Source: Labrys miyagiensis (GTDB taxonomy: Bacteria > Pseudomonadota > Alphaproteobacteria > Rhizobiales > Labraceae). From it: a stretch of DNA of 64,000 nucleotides. Where the stretch lies: positions 1 through 64,000 of the forward strand of contig NZ_BSPC01000026.1 in NCBI RefSeq assembly GCF_030160835.1. Reading direction: 5' to 3'. The notes below the pieces were generated by a model. It saw only the letters and a list, made by a program, of their open reading frames with translations, was not told the origin of the DNA and made no database searches. Shown piece after piece: positions 1 to 7,990 of this stretch. The stretch's first letter is position 1. The number at the start of each line of letters is the position of its first letter. The translations under genes were made by a program, and so were the position numbers.

Positions 1-379
1 CCATCGCCGACAGCAGCCGAAATCCGAAATCTCCATAGCCATCGACCTGTGGCCCGCGGGTTCCTTCCTCGGGGACTTTCGTACGCCTGCCGGCGCCCGA
101 AACTCTTCACGAAAGCTGCAGGTCTGCTTCCCCGCAGTGATGGCGGAAAAGCCGCCATTCTGTCTATGAACCGTGTCAGAGGTTGGACCAGCTGGACAAA
201 TATCCAAAAGCTGTCTTCTGTTCATCTCCTAAACTGAGGCTCAAGCTTGCTATGATGGGTCAAGTGGCAATGCTTCGGCAAGAGAAGGCCGTGAGTGACG
301 TTCAGGCGCCGGATCGGCGCCGGAGGTATGGAGGGGCTGGTGAGTAGAAGTAATCGTCGAGGTCCGAAGCCTAGGGAGA
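1..379. other. Window edge, no supported gene
   Basis: No gene with a convincing start and ribosome binding site is seen here. On the minus strand a short open stretch from about base 118 down to base 1 reads like protein but has no clear start and runs off the window, so it is not called. Confidence 0.4.
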
Positions 380-721
380 TTGCAGACCTTGTGCGTGATA
401 CCCTTGGACGACGAAACGATGCTGGCCGATCTCATCGCCAACGACGGCGAGCTGCTGCCCGAGATGCGGCTGTCCGATTGCTTGCGGCAACAGCTGAACC
501 TGTCCCAGGCTGCTCAGAACTCAGAGAAGCTGCGCCGGATCCTGAAGGCGGTGAGGCGGTTCGAGTATCTCGACTTCGCGGTCCGTAGGACGCGGGGAGG
601 GCACATGGCGATGCAGGCCGCCGTCGTCCTGAACGAGCATATTCCTACCGGCTGGCACCAGGATCTGCTGCAGGCCCTGAAAGCTGTGAAGGAGGCGATT
701 GCGAAATGGCAAGCGGCTTGA
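380..721 (+). CDS. Hypothetical protein
   Basis: An unrecognised, soluble, mostly helical-looking protein of up to 113 residues, with a charged and Leu-rich centre and no signal peptide or membrane segment. The stop is certain but the start is not. TTG at 380 is the longest option. TTG at 389 has an AGGGAG sequence 9 bases upstream, and ATG at 419 is preceded by GGACGACG. Competing frames on both strands are less protein-like. The neighbours are other small hypotheticals, so the gene probably belongs to accessory or prophage-derived DNA. No function is proposed. Confidence 0.4.
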   Translation: MQTLCVIPLDDETMLADLIANDGELLPEMRLSDCLRQQLNLSQAAQNSEKLRRILKAVRRFEYLDFAVRRTRGGHMAMQAAVVLNEHIPTGWHQDLLQALKAVKEAIAKWQAA

Positions 722-828
722 TTTCGATAACGGAAGCTGATACTTCCGTTATCCCAGGGTGAAGACGAATGCCCGGGGCGAGAGCTGCCGGGCTTTTTGA
801 TGCCCAGTGCATTTGGTGCCGCCGGATG

Positions 829-1101
829 TCACCGACCTTCCTGCCGCTTGGCCTTGACGATTGCAAAGTTCCGCAGGCTGGTCAGATTGTAATCGCTGCC
901 GGTTTCTCGGCAATAGACGATGTATTCCGCGCTGAAGACGGGTTGCTCTTTCACGATATGGAGCATGCCCTCGTGCCGGACCTTTTCGGACCAGTGCAGG
1001 TATTCCCAGTGTTTGAATTCCTCGGGTAGCTGCTTAGGCATCAGTTGATAAAAGCTGGGATAGTCGTGCTGAGAAAGCACAGGAAGCGGTTCGGTCTGCA
1101 T
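829..1101 (-). CDS. Hypothetical protein, 90 aa
   Basis: A small soluble protein rich in His, Tyr, Trp and Glu (for example EFKHWEYLHWSEKV), with no membrane segment or signal peptide. The ATG at 1101 is preceded on the minus strand by AGGA at about 9 bases, which fits a ribosome binding site. Composition is protein-like across the whole frame, and the opposite strand has only shorter frames. I do not recognise the family. It lies among other small orphan genes and has no obvious operon partner. Confidence 0.45.
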   Translation of the reverse strand: MQTEPLPVLSQHDYPSFYQLMPKQLPEEFKHWEYLHWSEKVRHEGMLHIVKEQPVFSAEYIVYCRETGSDYNLTSLRNFAIVKAKRQEGR

Positions 1102-1221
1102 CGGGGTAATCCTGGTTGGCGATATGCAGCAAAGCTACCGATCGCTGAGAGATTCCCTGAGTGACATTTGCTTCATGTTTATCGCGAGTTCGTGAGCAGC
1201 AGCTCGGCTTTGTATCGGGAC

Positions 1222-1482
1222 CTAGGCCTGATCGGGTTCTTTGAAGGACGCAGTTACCATTTCGGCGAGAGTAAGCCCTTCGGGATTGCTGCCGGCGATC
1301 TTTGACAAGTGAGCTTCGATTTTCTCCGCTGCCCTAGCAATGATCCCGAGCTGCGCCGCAGTGTATTCGGCTGCATGAGCCATTCTGAGAGCGGCATCAA
1401 TTTCGATCCCTGCTCCGCTGGTGCTCGCCGGGATTGGCACAAACGGGGCGCCATAGTAGGCCGTAAGTTTCTCGTCTGACAT
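1222..1482 (-). CDS. Hypothetical protein, 86 aa
   Basis: The frame is open further upstream (to 1587), but the ATG at 1482 is the better start because GGGAGTCAGGA sits directly in front of it. The product begins MSDEKLTAYYG and ends with an acidic tail. The middle is Ala-rich and predicted helical (AALRMAHAAEYTAAQLG), which could be a small dimerising helix pair. There is no signal peptide. The family is not recognised. It lies downstream of a small membrane protein on the same strand with a 64-base gap, so co-transcription is possible. Confidence 0.5.
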   Translation of the reverse strand: MSDEKLTAYYGAPFVPIPASTSGAGIEIDAALRMAHAAEYTAAQLGIIARAAEKIEAHLSKIAGSNPEGLTLAEMVTASFKEPDQA

Positions 1483-1546
1483 TCCTGACTCCCGTCGTTG
1501 GTGATCGCGGGAGGAAGCTAGCACATGCGCCCTGCGCCCGCTGGGA

Positions 1547-1750
1547 TCAGCGAAACATAAGGCGCCGAAACAGTAATCGGGCCCCATGCACTAAGGCGGC
1601 GCCAATTCCGGCGCCAGCGAGTAGCGCCAAGGTACCCTCGATAGGATGCTCGCGGTTCCAAGGGCCGCCGTTAAACCTCAATATGAGGTACCCCACGGCA
1701 AACATGAGCACCCCTGTAACGCTCAATCGCAAGACCTTCGACCAGGTCAT
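1547..1750 (-). CDS. Small two-helix membrane protein (copy 1)
   Basis: A 67-residue protein with two hydrophobic segments (about residues 11-26 and 40-57), separated by a short loop holding the motif NREHP and closed by a basic tail (RLLFRRLMFR). It is about half identical to the protein encoded at 1945-2136; both start M-x-W-S-[KR] and share YLILRF, WNREHP and GTL. I chose the ATG at 1750 because it aligns with the well-supported start of that paralogue. No function is known to me; it is probably an inner-membrane protein. Confidence 0.55.
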   Translation of the reverse strand: MTWSKVLRLSVTGVLMFAVGYLILRFNGGPWNREHPIEGTLALLAGAGIGAALVHGARLLFRRLMFR

Positions 1751-1802
1751 CGCCGCACCGCTCACTGAGTTGCCCAGACCAAATCATACCCACAATTTCG
1801 AT

Positions 1803-1930
1803 AGCCGGGGAAGTCCTGACGGCCACGCCGATCGGCCGAACAACGAAAAGATGAGATGCGGTCCCCGGCGAGGGCGGTGAGACTCACTTCATACCGGTTC
1901 AATCTCGTCGAGATCGGCAAATTGCTTCGC
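1803..1930. repeat. Degenerate ~125-bp repeat, copy 1
   Basis: This stretch resembles 3611-3732 by eye at roughly 70-75 percent. It begins with GCCGGGGAAGTCCTG and contains GGCCACGCCGAT and GATCGGCAAAT. Each copy lies just 3' of a minus-strand gene (1945-2136 and 3778-4269). It is probably an old duplicated non-coding segment. Confidence 0.45.
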
Positions 1931-1944
1931 GAGTGGCGAAATTC

Positions 1945-2136
1945 TCAGCGGCGAAACACTCTTCGAGCTACCTTTAGCAGGCCGAAGGCAACTGCCCCGC
2001 CAGCGAGTATTGTCAACGTGCCCAAGAGGGGATGCTCGCGGTTCCAACCGCTCTCGCCAAACCTCAATATCAGGTACATCGCGACCAGCCCCGTCACCCA
2101 ACCGGCGAACAATCGCAAGAACCTCGACCAGTACAT
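1945..2136 (-). CDS. Small two-helix membrane protein (copy 2)
   Basis: A 63-residue paralogue of the protein at 1547-1750, with the same two membrane segments, the YLILRF run, the WNREHP loop and a basic C-terminal tail (ARRVFRR). Counted by eye, about 31 of 63 aligned residues match. The frame extends further upstream, but ATG 2136 has AAGGAGCGGCG directly before it and is the clear start. The two copies are in tandem on the same strand, 194 bases apart, which points to an old local duplication. Function unknown. Confidence 0.6.
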   Translation of the reverse strand: MYWSRFLRLFAGWVTGLVAMYLILRFGESGWNREHPLLGTLTILAGGAVAFGLLKVARRVFRR

Positions 2137-2190
2137 CGCCGCTCCTTGGGCCCCAGATTGCATCATACCGATATTTCCACCTAACCAGCA

Positions 2191-2208
2191 GGCGCCCCAT
2201 CAACCGGG
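2191..2208 (+). repeat. 18-bp leader motif, copy 1
   Basis: The 18-mer GGCGCCCCATCAACCGGG occurs here and at 4386-4403. In both places an ATG follows after exactly 9 bases. The conserved spacing suggests a shared translation leader inherited with phage-related genes. Confidence 0.5.
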
Positions 2209-2217
2209 TGAACTTCG

Positions 2218-2289
2218 ATGACTCCAGACGAGATCAAACGCAAGGCAGGCGCTCGGGTGATTGCCGATGGGGTGGCGCGCGGGCGATGA
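2218..2289 (+). pseudogene. Short ORF, probable N-terminal gene remnant
   Basis: A 23-codon frame (begins MTPDEIKRKAG) starts 9 bases after the 18-bp leader motif, just as the terminase-like gene at 4413 does. It ends at a TGA with no continuation. It may be the truncated start of a phage-related gene or a very small protein; I cannot tell which. Confidence 0.25.
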
Positions 2290-2688
2290 GATGTGCGGTT
2301 GGTTCGCCGACCATATCCCACAGAGCAGATCGGCTTCCCTCGCCCGGTTTCTCCAGGAGGCTCGGTCCCTCCCGCGGCAGGCCAATTTTGCCCTGAGACA
2401 ATCCGTGAACAATGTTATCCAGTACGGCCTTTGCACCAGAAACTCGTTCGCGATATGTCTTGTCGCACCTTGTTTGAAATCAAAGGGTTGAAGTGTCGGA
2501 GTCCGAACTCACACCCAATGAAATAAAACTGATGCTCTAGGGTCCCCAGCGGTCCGGTTTAAGGCTGGTGAACGCCGGGGGTGTGGCCATACTTTTAAAT
2601 AATCTGAAGTGTTGCAGATTTGTAACAGCAAAAAATGACTTTTCGTGGGAGTAATCTTCCTTAGAGGGGAAGGTGGGGTGTCAATTCC
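2290..2688. other. Intergenic, no supported gene
   Basis: No frame here has a convincing ribosome binding site or recognisable product. The AT-richer part from about 2580 probably holds the promoter of the outer-membrane protein gene at 2689. Confidence 0.4.
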
Positions 2689-3489
2689 ATGATTCGTTCG
2701 GCGATTTATGCTCTTGTCTTGTTGGCAAGCACCTCCGCGGTCGCTGCGGATTTGGCAATGCAGCCGACCGAACCGGTTTCTCCAAGTATATCTGCGTTTT
2801 CGTGGACCGGCTTTTATGCTGGTGCCAACATAGGCGGAACATGGGCCGACTATAAGAATAGGCTTTATACTCCTGGAGGAGGATTTCCTTTCTTTATTAC
2901 TCGGGATGCGCGGGCTATCTCTGCGGCCGGAACTGGAAGTTCTAATAGTTCTGGCGTAATTGGTGGATTGCAAGCTGGTTATAACTACCAATGGAACAGC
3001 TGGGTATTCGGTGTGGAAGCCGATATCAGCGCAACGAGCCTTGATACAAGTCGGCGAAACCGTTTCACGACGCCTGGGGCCGGTGCAGGTACCCACTCTA
3101 TTAGCGAGCAAACGCCGTGGCTCGCAACGGTCCGTCCGCGCGTTGGTTATTCATTCGGTCAAATCATGCTCTACGCGACCGGTGGTTTAGCAATAGTGCA
3201 GGCGAAAGTTAAAGAAACGACCAGTATTCCAGTCGGAATATCTCAATCCGGACCTGATCTCTTTTCTCAGAGCGATGTTATTGCTGGATGGACTGCTGGA
3301 GGTGGAGTCGAGTATGCTTTTGACAACCATTGGTCAATCAAGGCGGAATACCTCTACGTAGGCCTCAATTACTCGGACATTTCTCAGGCGAAGTCACCAT
3401 TCTTTGGGAACAACACGTTGATCCCTTATCGGCATAGCTTTGATGATCATATCAATATTGCTCGTGTCGGAGTGAATTATCGGTTCTGA
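2689..3489 (+). CDS. Outer-membrane beta-barrel protein (Omp31/Omp25-like)
   Basis: A 266-residue porin-like barrel of the Omp31/opacity family common in Hyphomicrobiales. Residues 1-20 are a signal peptide ending AVAA. The first strand, FSWTGFYAGANIGG, is the family hallmark. Further signs are GGLQAGYNYQWNSWVFGVEAD, cut here as two strands, the strand IKAEYLYVGL, and a C-terminal strand ending in Phe (ARVGVNYRF), as needed for barrel insertion. The start ATG has GGGGTG 8 bases upstream. The gene is AT-richer than its surroundings, which suggests transfer. It stands alone; its role is probably a structural or surface-exposed barrel. Confidence 0.88.
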   Translation: MIRSAIYALVLLASTSAVAADLAMQPTEPVSPSISAFSWTGFYAGANIGGTWADYKNRLYTPGGGFPFFITRDARAISAAGTGSSNSSGVIGGLQAGYNYQWNSWVFGVEADISATSLDTSRRNRFTTPGAGAGTHSISEQTPWLATVRPRVGYSFGQIMLYATGGLAIVQAKVKETTSIPVGISQSGPDLFSQSDVIAGWTAGGGVEYAFDNHWSIKAEYLYVGLNYSDISQAKSPFFGNNTLIPYRHSFDDHINIARVGVNYRF

Positions 3490-3610
3490 TGGTTCGTGCG
3501 GCACCAACGGGCATCGAGATGTCCGCAGCAGGTTTCGAGTCCTGTCCGCTTGATCAACACTCAGCCCAGTAAAGACCAAGGCGGCAAGCGATCGTCCGAA
3601 TTCCAATCGA

Positions 3611-3732
3611 CAGCCGGGGAAGTCCTGCCGGCCACGCCGATGGGTCGAACAGCGGAAGGTGAGATGCCGACCTTGCAGGGATGATCGCCCTTAACGTCGC
3701 TTCAATCTCACCAGGATCGGCAAATCGCTCAG
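3611..3732. repeat. Degenerate ~125-bp repeat, copy 2
   Basis: Counterpart of 1803-1930, in the same orientation. It lies 46 bases from the 3' end of the minus-strand gene at 3778-4269. Confidence 0.4.
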
Positions 3733-3777
3733 CTCAAGTTTGAGCAGTCCAATTAGATCAACAGGTTGCTCTCGGGA

Positions 3778-4269
3778 TCATTGTTTGGGTGCTGCTGGCA
3801 CTGTAATCGGCGCCGAGGTAATGGAAATCGCGCCCTTGATGTTATCTATCGCCTTTTGGTAGGCCATGGCTTCTGGCTTGTCGTTGGTGGGGTTTTTCAG
3901 ATCCGCATCGGCAGGACACGGAAGCGCCGAAACATAGCCTGTCCATTTATTCAGTGATGCGACAGTTCCGCTCAAGTTCGCGTTGACCTTTTCCCTATCA
4001 GAGGTGAGAGCTGCGACTTGATCCTGCAGCTTGGTGTTCCCTGTACCGAGCGCCACGACTCGATCTCGGAGGCTGGCGTTAGTTGATTGAATAGTGGTCG
4101 TTTCTTTCTGGGACAGAATACCTAAAAGCATTATAAGAAGAGAAAACACCATAAAGACATATACTGGCATGGTGTTGCGGCGATCTTGCCTAAGCAAATA
4201 ATAAGACAAGATAGCCGAAATGCCGCCTAAGCCGGTGACGCCGTAATTCAACGCCGGTAATAAGTCCAT
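3778..4269 (-). CDS. Membrane-anchored coiled-coil protein, hypothetical
   Basis: A 163-residue protein. Residues about 8-27 and 35-52 are hydrophobic (second: PVYVFMVFSLLIMLLGIL). They are followed by a polar, probably coiled-coil stretch to about 110 (TNASLRDRVVALGTGNTKLQ and beyond) and a tail rich in Pro and Ala. This fits an inner-membrane protein with a periplasmic or cytoplasmic rod. The ATG at 4269 is preceded by AAGGGGGGACACA, a strong binding site. The gene is AT-richer than the core genome. It is not recognised; small phage-like or accessory membrane proteins can look like this. Confidence 0.6.
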   Translation of the reverse strand: MDLLPALNYGVTGLGGISAILSYYLLRQDRRNTMPVYVFMVFSLLIMLLGILSQKETTTIQSTNASLRDRVVALGTGNTKLQDQVAALTSDREKVNANLSGTVASLNKWTGYVSALPCPADADLKNPTNDKPEAMAYQKAIDNIKGAISITSAPITVPAAPKQ

Positions 4270-4385
4270 TGTGTCCCCCCTTGGCTTATATCGGCCCCCG
4301 CGCCCAATCGTAGATCATCTCAAATACATTGTGACGTTGCCGTGATCCTTGGAGGCAACGACAGGTTGGATTCTCATATCCAGAA

Positions 4386-4403
4386 GGCGCCCCATCAACC
4401 GGG
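4386..4403 (+). repeat. 18-bp leader motif, copy 2
   Basis: Exact second copy of the 18-mer at 2191-2208. It lies 9 bases before the ATG of the terminase-small-subunit-like gene. Confidence 0.5.
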
Positions 4404-4412
4404 CGGTCCCCA

Positions 4413-4868
4413 ATGGCTGACGACAGTAACGAAGCGCCGGAGAGCGGCGCCAAGCACCCGGGCGGCCGCCCGACGAAGTACGATCCGGCCTTCGCCAAGC
4501 AGGCCGCCAAGCTCTGCAAGTTGGGCGCAACGGACGCTGAGCTGGCGGATTTCTTCGAGGTCAGCATTCGCACTGTGGAGCGGTGGCGTGGCGAGCATCC
4601 CGAGTTTTGCCGGGCTGTAAAGGTCGCCAAGGCCGTTGCTGATCAACGAGTCGAGCGCAGCCTCTACCAGCGAGCCATCGGCTACAGCCACGACGCTGTG
4701 AAGATCACGCAGAACGGCGGCGACGTCATCACGAAGGAATATCGGGAGATCTACCCGCCCGACACCGCGGCTTGCATCTTTTGGCTGAAGAATCGCGACA
4801 AGGACCGCTGGCGCGACAAGCAGGAGGTCGAACACGGCGTCACCGGCGAAGTAGCGGAATCACGGTGA
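4413..4868 (+). CDS. Phage terminase small subunit-like HTH protein
   Basis: A 151-residue protein with a GGRPTKYD entry motif and a helix-turn-helix at about residues 33-60 (GATDAELADFFEVSIRTVER). A helical region follows, with a WLKNRDKDRWRDK motif near the C-terminus. This arrangement is typical of terminase small subunits that bind phage DNA for packaging. No large subunit follows. Instead the last codons and TGA lie in the left arm of a REP-like palindrome (4858-4915), so the stop may have been supplied by that repeat and the gene may be a stranded or truncated phage relic. There is no strong binding site upstream; the leader motif at 4386 may matter. Confidence 0.65.
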   Translation: MADDSNEAPESGAKHPGGRPTKYDPAFAKQAAKLCKLGATDAELADFFEVSIRTVERWRGEHPEFCRAVKVAKAVADQRVERSLYQRAIGYSHDAVKITQNGGDVITKEYREIYPPDTAACIFWLKNRDKDRWRDKQEVEHGVTGEVAESR

Positions 4869-4915
4869 CAGTGCATTTAATTTGACACCGAATTACATGC
4901 ACTTTCACCGTAATT
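4858..4915. repeat. REP-like imperfect palindrome
   Basis: Arms 4858-4876 and 4897-4915 are inverted copies, with 17 of 19 positions pairing (core CGGTGACAGTGCAT / ATGCACTTTCACCG) and a 20-base AT-rich loop. A half-copy of the same arm recurs at 5817-5835. The form resembles repetitive extragenic palindromes mobilised by RAYT transposases; no such transposase gene is seen in the window. Confidence 0.6.
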
Positions 4916-5050
4916 TCGTAATGAGTACTGCTCATCGCGGCAATACATTCGGCAACATCCGACGAATCATGTGATCCACGCTAAATTTCCTCGGCGGATA
5001 CTCAATAGGGCGCTACTCCGGTACCCGTTTCCGCTTGAACCGGGCAAGCC

Positions 5051-5659
5051 ATGTCCTTGCAATATGAAGAGATCAAAGCACCACGTTTCCGTACTGAAAC
5101 CGTCGATGGTTACGACCAGATCATAGTTCCGCCTCAACGCAACGCCTTTGTCATGCTGTTCTTGCTGGTCTGGCTTTGTGGCTGGACAATCGGTGGCGCC
5201 ACGGCGATGCACAATCTCTTGTCGCGCCCATTCCAGCCTTTCCTGGCTTTCTGGCTCTGCGGATGGCTGCTTGGCGAAGGTTTTGTCCTCGTCAGCCTGG
5301 GCTGGATGTCGACGGGGGCGGAAATCCTCCGCTCGGTCGGCTCCGATTTGGAGGTCAGCTACTGCATGCTGGGTTTCACGCGAAGCAAGCTCTATCGCGG
5401 CACGGCGATCAGCGACCTGTCAGCCAGTGCTTCTCCGGTTTTCAGCCTTAATGGCCGCTACGGCCAGATGTCGCTCCCCTTTCTGGGTGGCAACAAGACC
5501 GGAAGCGTGAAGTTCACCTATGGTGCGCGAGCCATCTATTTGGCAGTGGGGTTGGATGAGGCTGAAGGGCAACTCATCGTCGAGCGTCTGAGCAAGAAGC
5601 TGCCCGCGACGGTGCGGACAGCGAGTTCGGCGGAGGTTGCGAGAGGGTCGGGATTTTAG
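5051..5659 (+). CDS. Hypothetical inner-membrane protein, 202 aa
   Basis: Two membrane segments lie near the N-terminus (about residues 33-52, VMLFLLVWLCGWTIGGAT, and 63-87). A soluble beta-rich C-terminal half of about 110 residues follows (AEILRSVGSDLEVSYCMLGF; KTGSVKFTYG). This layout, two helices then a small beta domain, resembles PH-like membrane proteins, but that is inference from shape only. The start ATG has only a weak binding site. It lies between the REP palindrome and a YmdB gene fragment. No function is assigned. Confidence 0.6.
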   Translation: MSLQYEEIKAPRFRTETVDGYDQIIVPPQRNAFVMLFLLVWLCGWTIGGATAMHNLLSRPFQPFLAFWLCGWLLGEGFVLVSLGWMSTGAEILRSVGSDLEVSYCMLGFTRSKLYRGTAISDLSASASPVFSLNGRYGQMSLPFLGGNKTGSVKFTYGARAIYLAVGLDEAEGQLIVERLSKKLPATVRTASSAEVARGSGF

Positions 5660-5734
5660 GCGCGCTGCGCGAGGTAGTGTGGAAGGAGCCATTGCCGCGT
5701 ATTCAATACGCGGAAGGCGCCTCTCGAAAAAAGC

Positions 5735-5817
5735 CGCCCCCGTCCTACCCCCAGAACGCCGGCCCGTCCTGCGACAGCCTTCCACCAATCCGCACCGGCG
5801 CGATCTGCACCGCCAGA
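5735..5817 (-). pseudogene. Duplicated 3' end of the YmdB-type gene (possible att site)
   Basis: On the minus strand this stretch encodes the last ~23 residues and stop of the phosphoesterase at 7168-7989 (IAPVRIGGRLSQDGP...FWG). Protein identity is 21 of 23. The DNA is about 89 percent identical, with mostly synonymous changes and one perfect 32-bp core (5767-5798 against 7190-7221). A 3'-end fragment of this kind is what is left when an element integrates into the end of a gene and restores it. The DNA between the copies holds one methyltransferase gene and no integrase. Confidence 0.75.
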
Positions 5818-5835
5818 ATTACGGTGACAGTGCAC
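5817..5835. repeat. Half-copy of REP-like arm
   Basis: AATTACGGTGACAGTGCAC begins exactly where the YmdB gene fragment ends and matches the arm of the palindrome at 4858-4915. Only one arm is present. Confidence 0.5.
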
Positions 5836-5876
5836 CATGTGACGTATCCGATCGGCAAGTTGCGCGCCTCGATAAG

Positions 5877-6920
5877 CTACTTTAATCCGATCACCATCGA
5901 ATCCGGGCCAACAAGTGGTTCGACCCACGTTTTTGAAAATCCGACTTCGCGCATCCAAGCCTGACAGTCCTCCCCTGTATAGTCGAATCCACCGCTAGTT
6001 TCGATCAGCATATTCAAGCTCATCATGAGACCGAAAGCATTTTCACGACGATTATCATCGATGATAGCGTCATAAACGACGACTGCGCCGCCTTTCGAAA
6101 GAGCATCAAATGCCTTGCCGAGGAGCATCTTTTTCTGGGCAAGGTCCCAATCATGGAGGATGTGACCCATGACGATGACATCGACTTTCGGCAGAGGGTC
6201 CTCGAAGAAGTTTCCTCCTTGAAACCGCACGCGATCTTCCACCCCGCGCTGAGCAATAAATTCCTCAAAGACTGGCTTCACCGGGGGAAGGTCGAAGCCG
6301 ATGCCGGTAAGGTGGGGATGGGCGCGGGCGAGAGTGGCGGGTACCATGCCCTGAGCTGCCCCAAGATCCATGAAGGTCTTGTAGTCTCTCCAAGGAAAGT
6401 TGCTGGCAATGGCGTGGGCCGCACCCGCACTTACTCCGCTCATCGCGCGCAGAAACCCACGCAACTGATTCGGATCGGCATACAACGCCTCAAAGATGTT
6501 CTCTCCTCCACCCTTACTCTCGTTCTGCAATTCACCGGTGCGCACGGCCTCTGTGAGCGATCCCCAGAAGCCATAGAGCCGGGCATTCGCCATCTCCAGG
6601 ATACCGCCGATATAGGTTGGCTTGGCTCGATCGAGAAACAGGTCCGTGTCCGCAGTGTTACTGTAAATACCGTTCTCGCGCTCCAGCAACTTGAGTGCCA
6701 CCAGCGCGTCGAGGAAGTCGCGGGCTGATCGCTGATGCAGCGCAAGTTTTTTTTGAAGTGTCGGCAAGTCGGCGGGTGCATCGGCCAAAGTACTAAACAC
6801 GCCTAGTTCAACAGCACTTAAGAGCGTTTTGGATGCCCAAAAGCCCATACCAACGTGCATAATATATTCTGGTGTCGCTGTGCTCACGAATTGATCCCCG
6901 AATTGACTGGCACTGCTCAT
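5877..6920 (-). CDS. SAM-dependent O-methyltransferase
   Basis: A 347-residue class I methyltransferase of the acetylserotonin/hydroxyneurosporene O-methyltransferase type. These are cytoplasmic dimers that methylate a hydroxyl of a small aromatic or isoprenoid substrate. Residues about 20-110 form the winged-helix dimerisation domain. The SAM site is [16 protein letters not shown] near residue 185. The catalytic base is the His of GHILHDWD near 260, followed by [10 protein letters not shown]. Length matches the family. The gene lies alone between two copies of the YmdB 3' end, so it may be cargo of a small integrated element. The substrate cannot be told from sequence. The ATG at 6920 has only a weak binding site. 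Confidence 0.85.
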   Translation of the reverse strand: MSSASQFGDQFVSTATPEYIMHVGMGFWASKTLLSAVELGVFSTLADAPADLPTLQKKLALHQRSARDFLDALVALKLLERENGIYSNTADTDLFLDRAKPTYIGGILEMANARLYGFWGSLTEAVRTGELQNESKGGGENIFEALYADPNQLRGFLRAMSGVSAGAAHAIASNFPWRDYKTFMDLGAAQGMVPATLARAHPHLTGIGFDLPPVKPVFEEFIAQRGVEDRVRFQGGNFFEDPLPKVDVIVMGHILHDWDLAQKKMLLGKAFDALSKGGAVVVYDAIIDDNRRENAFGLMMSLNMLIETSGGFDYTGEDCQAWMREVGFSKTWVEPLVGPDSMVIGLK

Positions 6921-7167
6921 GCAGCCGAGTGAACATTTCGCCCTTGGTTTCGGCGGGATACGCTGAGATGGTCGCAGGGGCTCGCTACGGTGTCATTTCA
7001 AATAACCGCAAAACGATTGCGATCATAGTACTCAGCTCGGTAGACGCCATTGGCGCAGATGAAGGGTCTTGGGGTCCGCTCCTGGCGCGAAGCTGCCGTC
7101 AGTGCCCTGTGGAGCGTGCGCTGCGTCTAACGCCCCTATGCATCTATTCCCAATGCCCCGCCCCGTC

Positions 7168-7989
7168 CTACCCCCAAAAACCCGGCCCATCCTGCGACAG
7201 CCTTCCACCAATCCGCACCGGGGCGATCCTCACAGCCAGCCCCGTCCGGTCGTCCGTCTCCACCGCCAGCCCCGACAGCGTCGCCTCGCCCGTCGCGGGC
7301 TCGAAGCGGTTGCCGGGCGTCTTCTGGATGAAGCGGCGGATCGGCTCTTCCTTGTCCATGCCGAGCACGCTGTCATAGTCGCCGCACATGCCGGCGTCGG
7401 ACATATAGGCGGTGCCATGGCTGAGGATCTGGTGGTCGGCGGTGGGCACATGCGTGTGCGTGCCGACGACGAGGCTGGCGCGCCCGTCGGCGAAATGGCC
7501 GAGGGCCTGCTTCTCGCTGGTGGCCTCGGCGTGCACATCGACCACCACCGCATCGGCGCCGAGGCCCAGCGGACAGGCGGCGAGCTCGCGTTCCAGCGCG
7601 GCGAAGGGATCGTCCAGCGCGTCCATATAGATGCGGCCCATCACCTGGATGACGAGCAGGTGCGCGCCGGCCTTGGTCTCGACCAAAGTGGCGCCGCGTC
7701 CCGGTGTGCCCTTGGGATAATTGGCGGGCCGGATCAGGCGGGGCGCCCGCTCGATGAAGACGAGGGCTTCGCGCTGGTCGAAGGAATGGTTGCCGAGCGT
7801 CACCACATCGGCGCCGGCATTCACCACATCGTCGAAGATCGCTTCGGTGAGGCCGAAGCCGCCGGCGGCGTTCTCGCCATTGATGATGACGGCGTCGAGC
7901 TTCCAGTCCTCGCGCAGGCCCGGCAGGCGCTCGATCACGGCGTTGCGGCCGGTGCGTCCGACGATGTCGCCCAAAAACAGGATGCGCAT
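7168..7989 (-). CDS. YmdB-type metallophosphoesterase (TIGR00282 family)
   Basis: A 273-residue cytoplasmic binuclear-metal phosphoesterase of the YmdB family; the Bacillus member hydrolyses 2',3'-cyclic nucleotides. Metal ligands are visible in order: LFLGDIVGR at the N-terminus, IINGENAAGGFG, TLGNHSFD, then VDVHAEATSEKQALG and VVGTHTHVPTAD. Its start is 1 base from the stop of the folate gene upstream on the same strand, so the two are co-transcribed. The last 23 codons are duplicated at 5735-5817. The protein itself is complete. Its substrate in this organism is unknown. Confidence 0.9.
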   Translation of the reverse strand: MRILFLGDIVGRTGRNAVIERLPGLREDWKLDAVIINGENAAGGFGLTEAIFDDVVNAGADVVTLGNHSFDQREALVFIERAPRLIRPANYPKGTPGRGATLVETKAGAHLLVIQVMGRIYMDALDDPFAALERELAACPLGLGADAVVVDVHAEATSEKQALGHFADGRASLVVGTHTHVPTADHQILSHGTAYMSDAGMCGDYDSVLGMDKEEPIRRFIQKTPGNRFEPATGEATLSGLAVETDDRTGLAVRIAPVRIGGRLSQDGPGFWG

Positions 7990-7990
7990 C

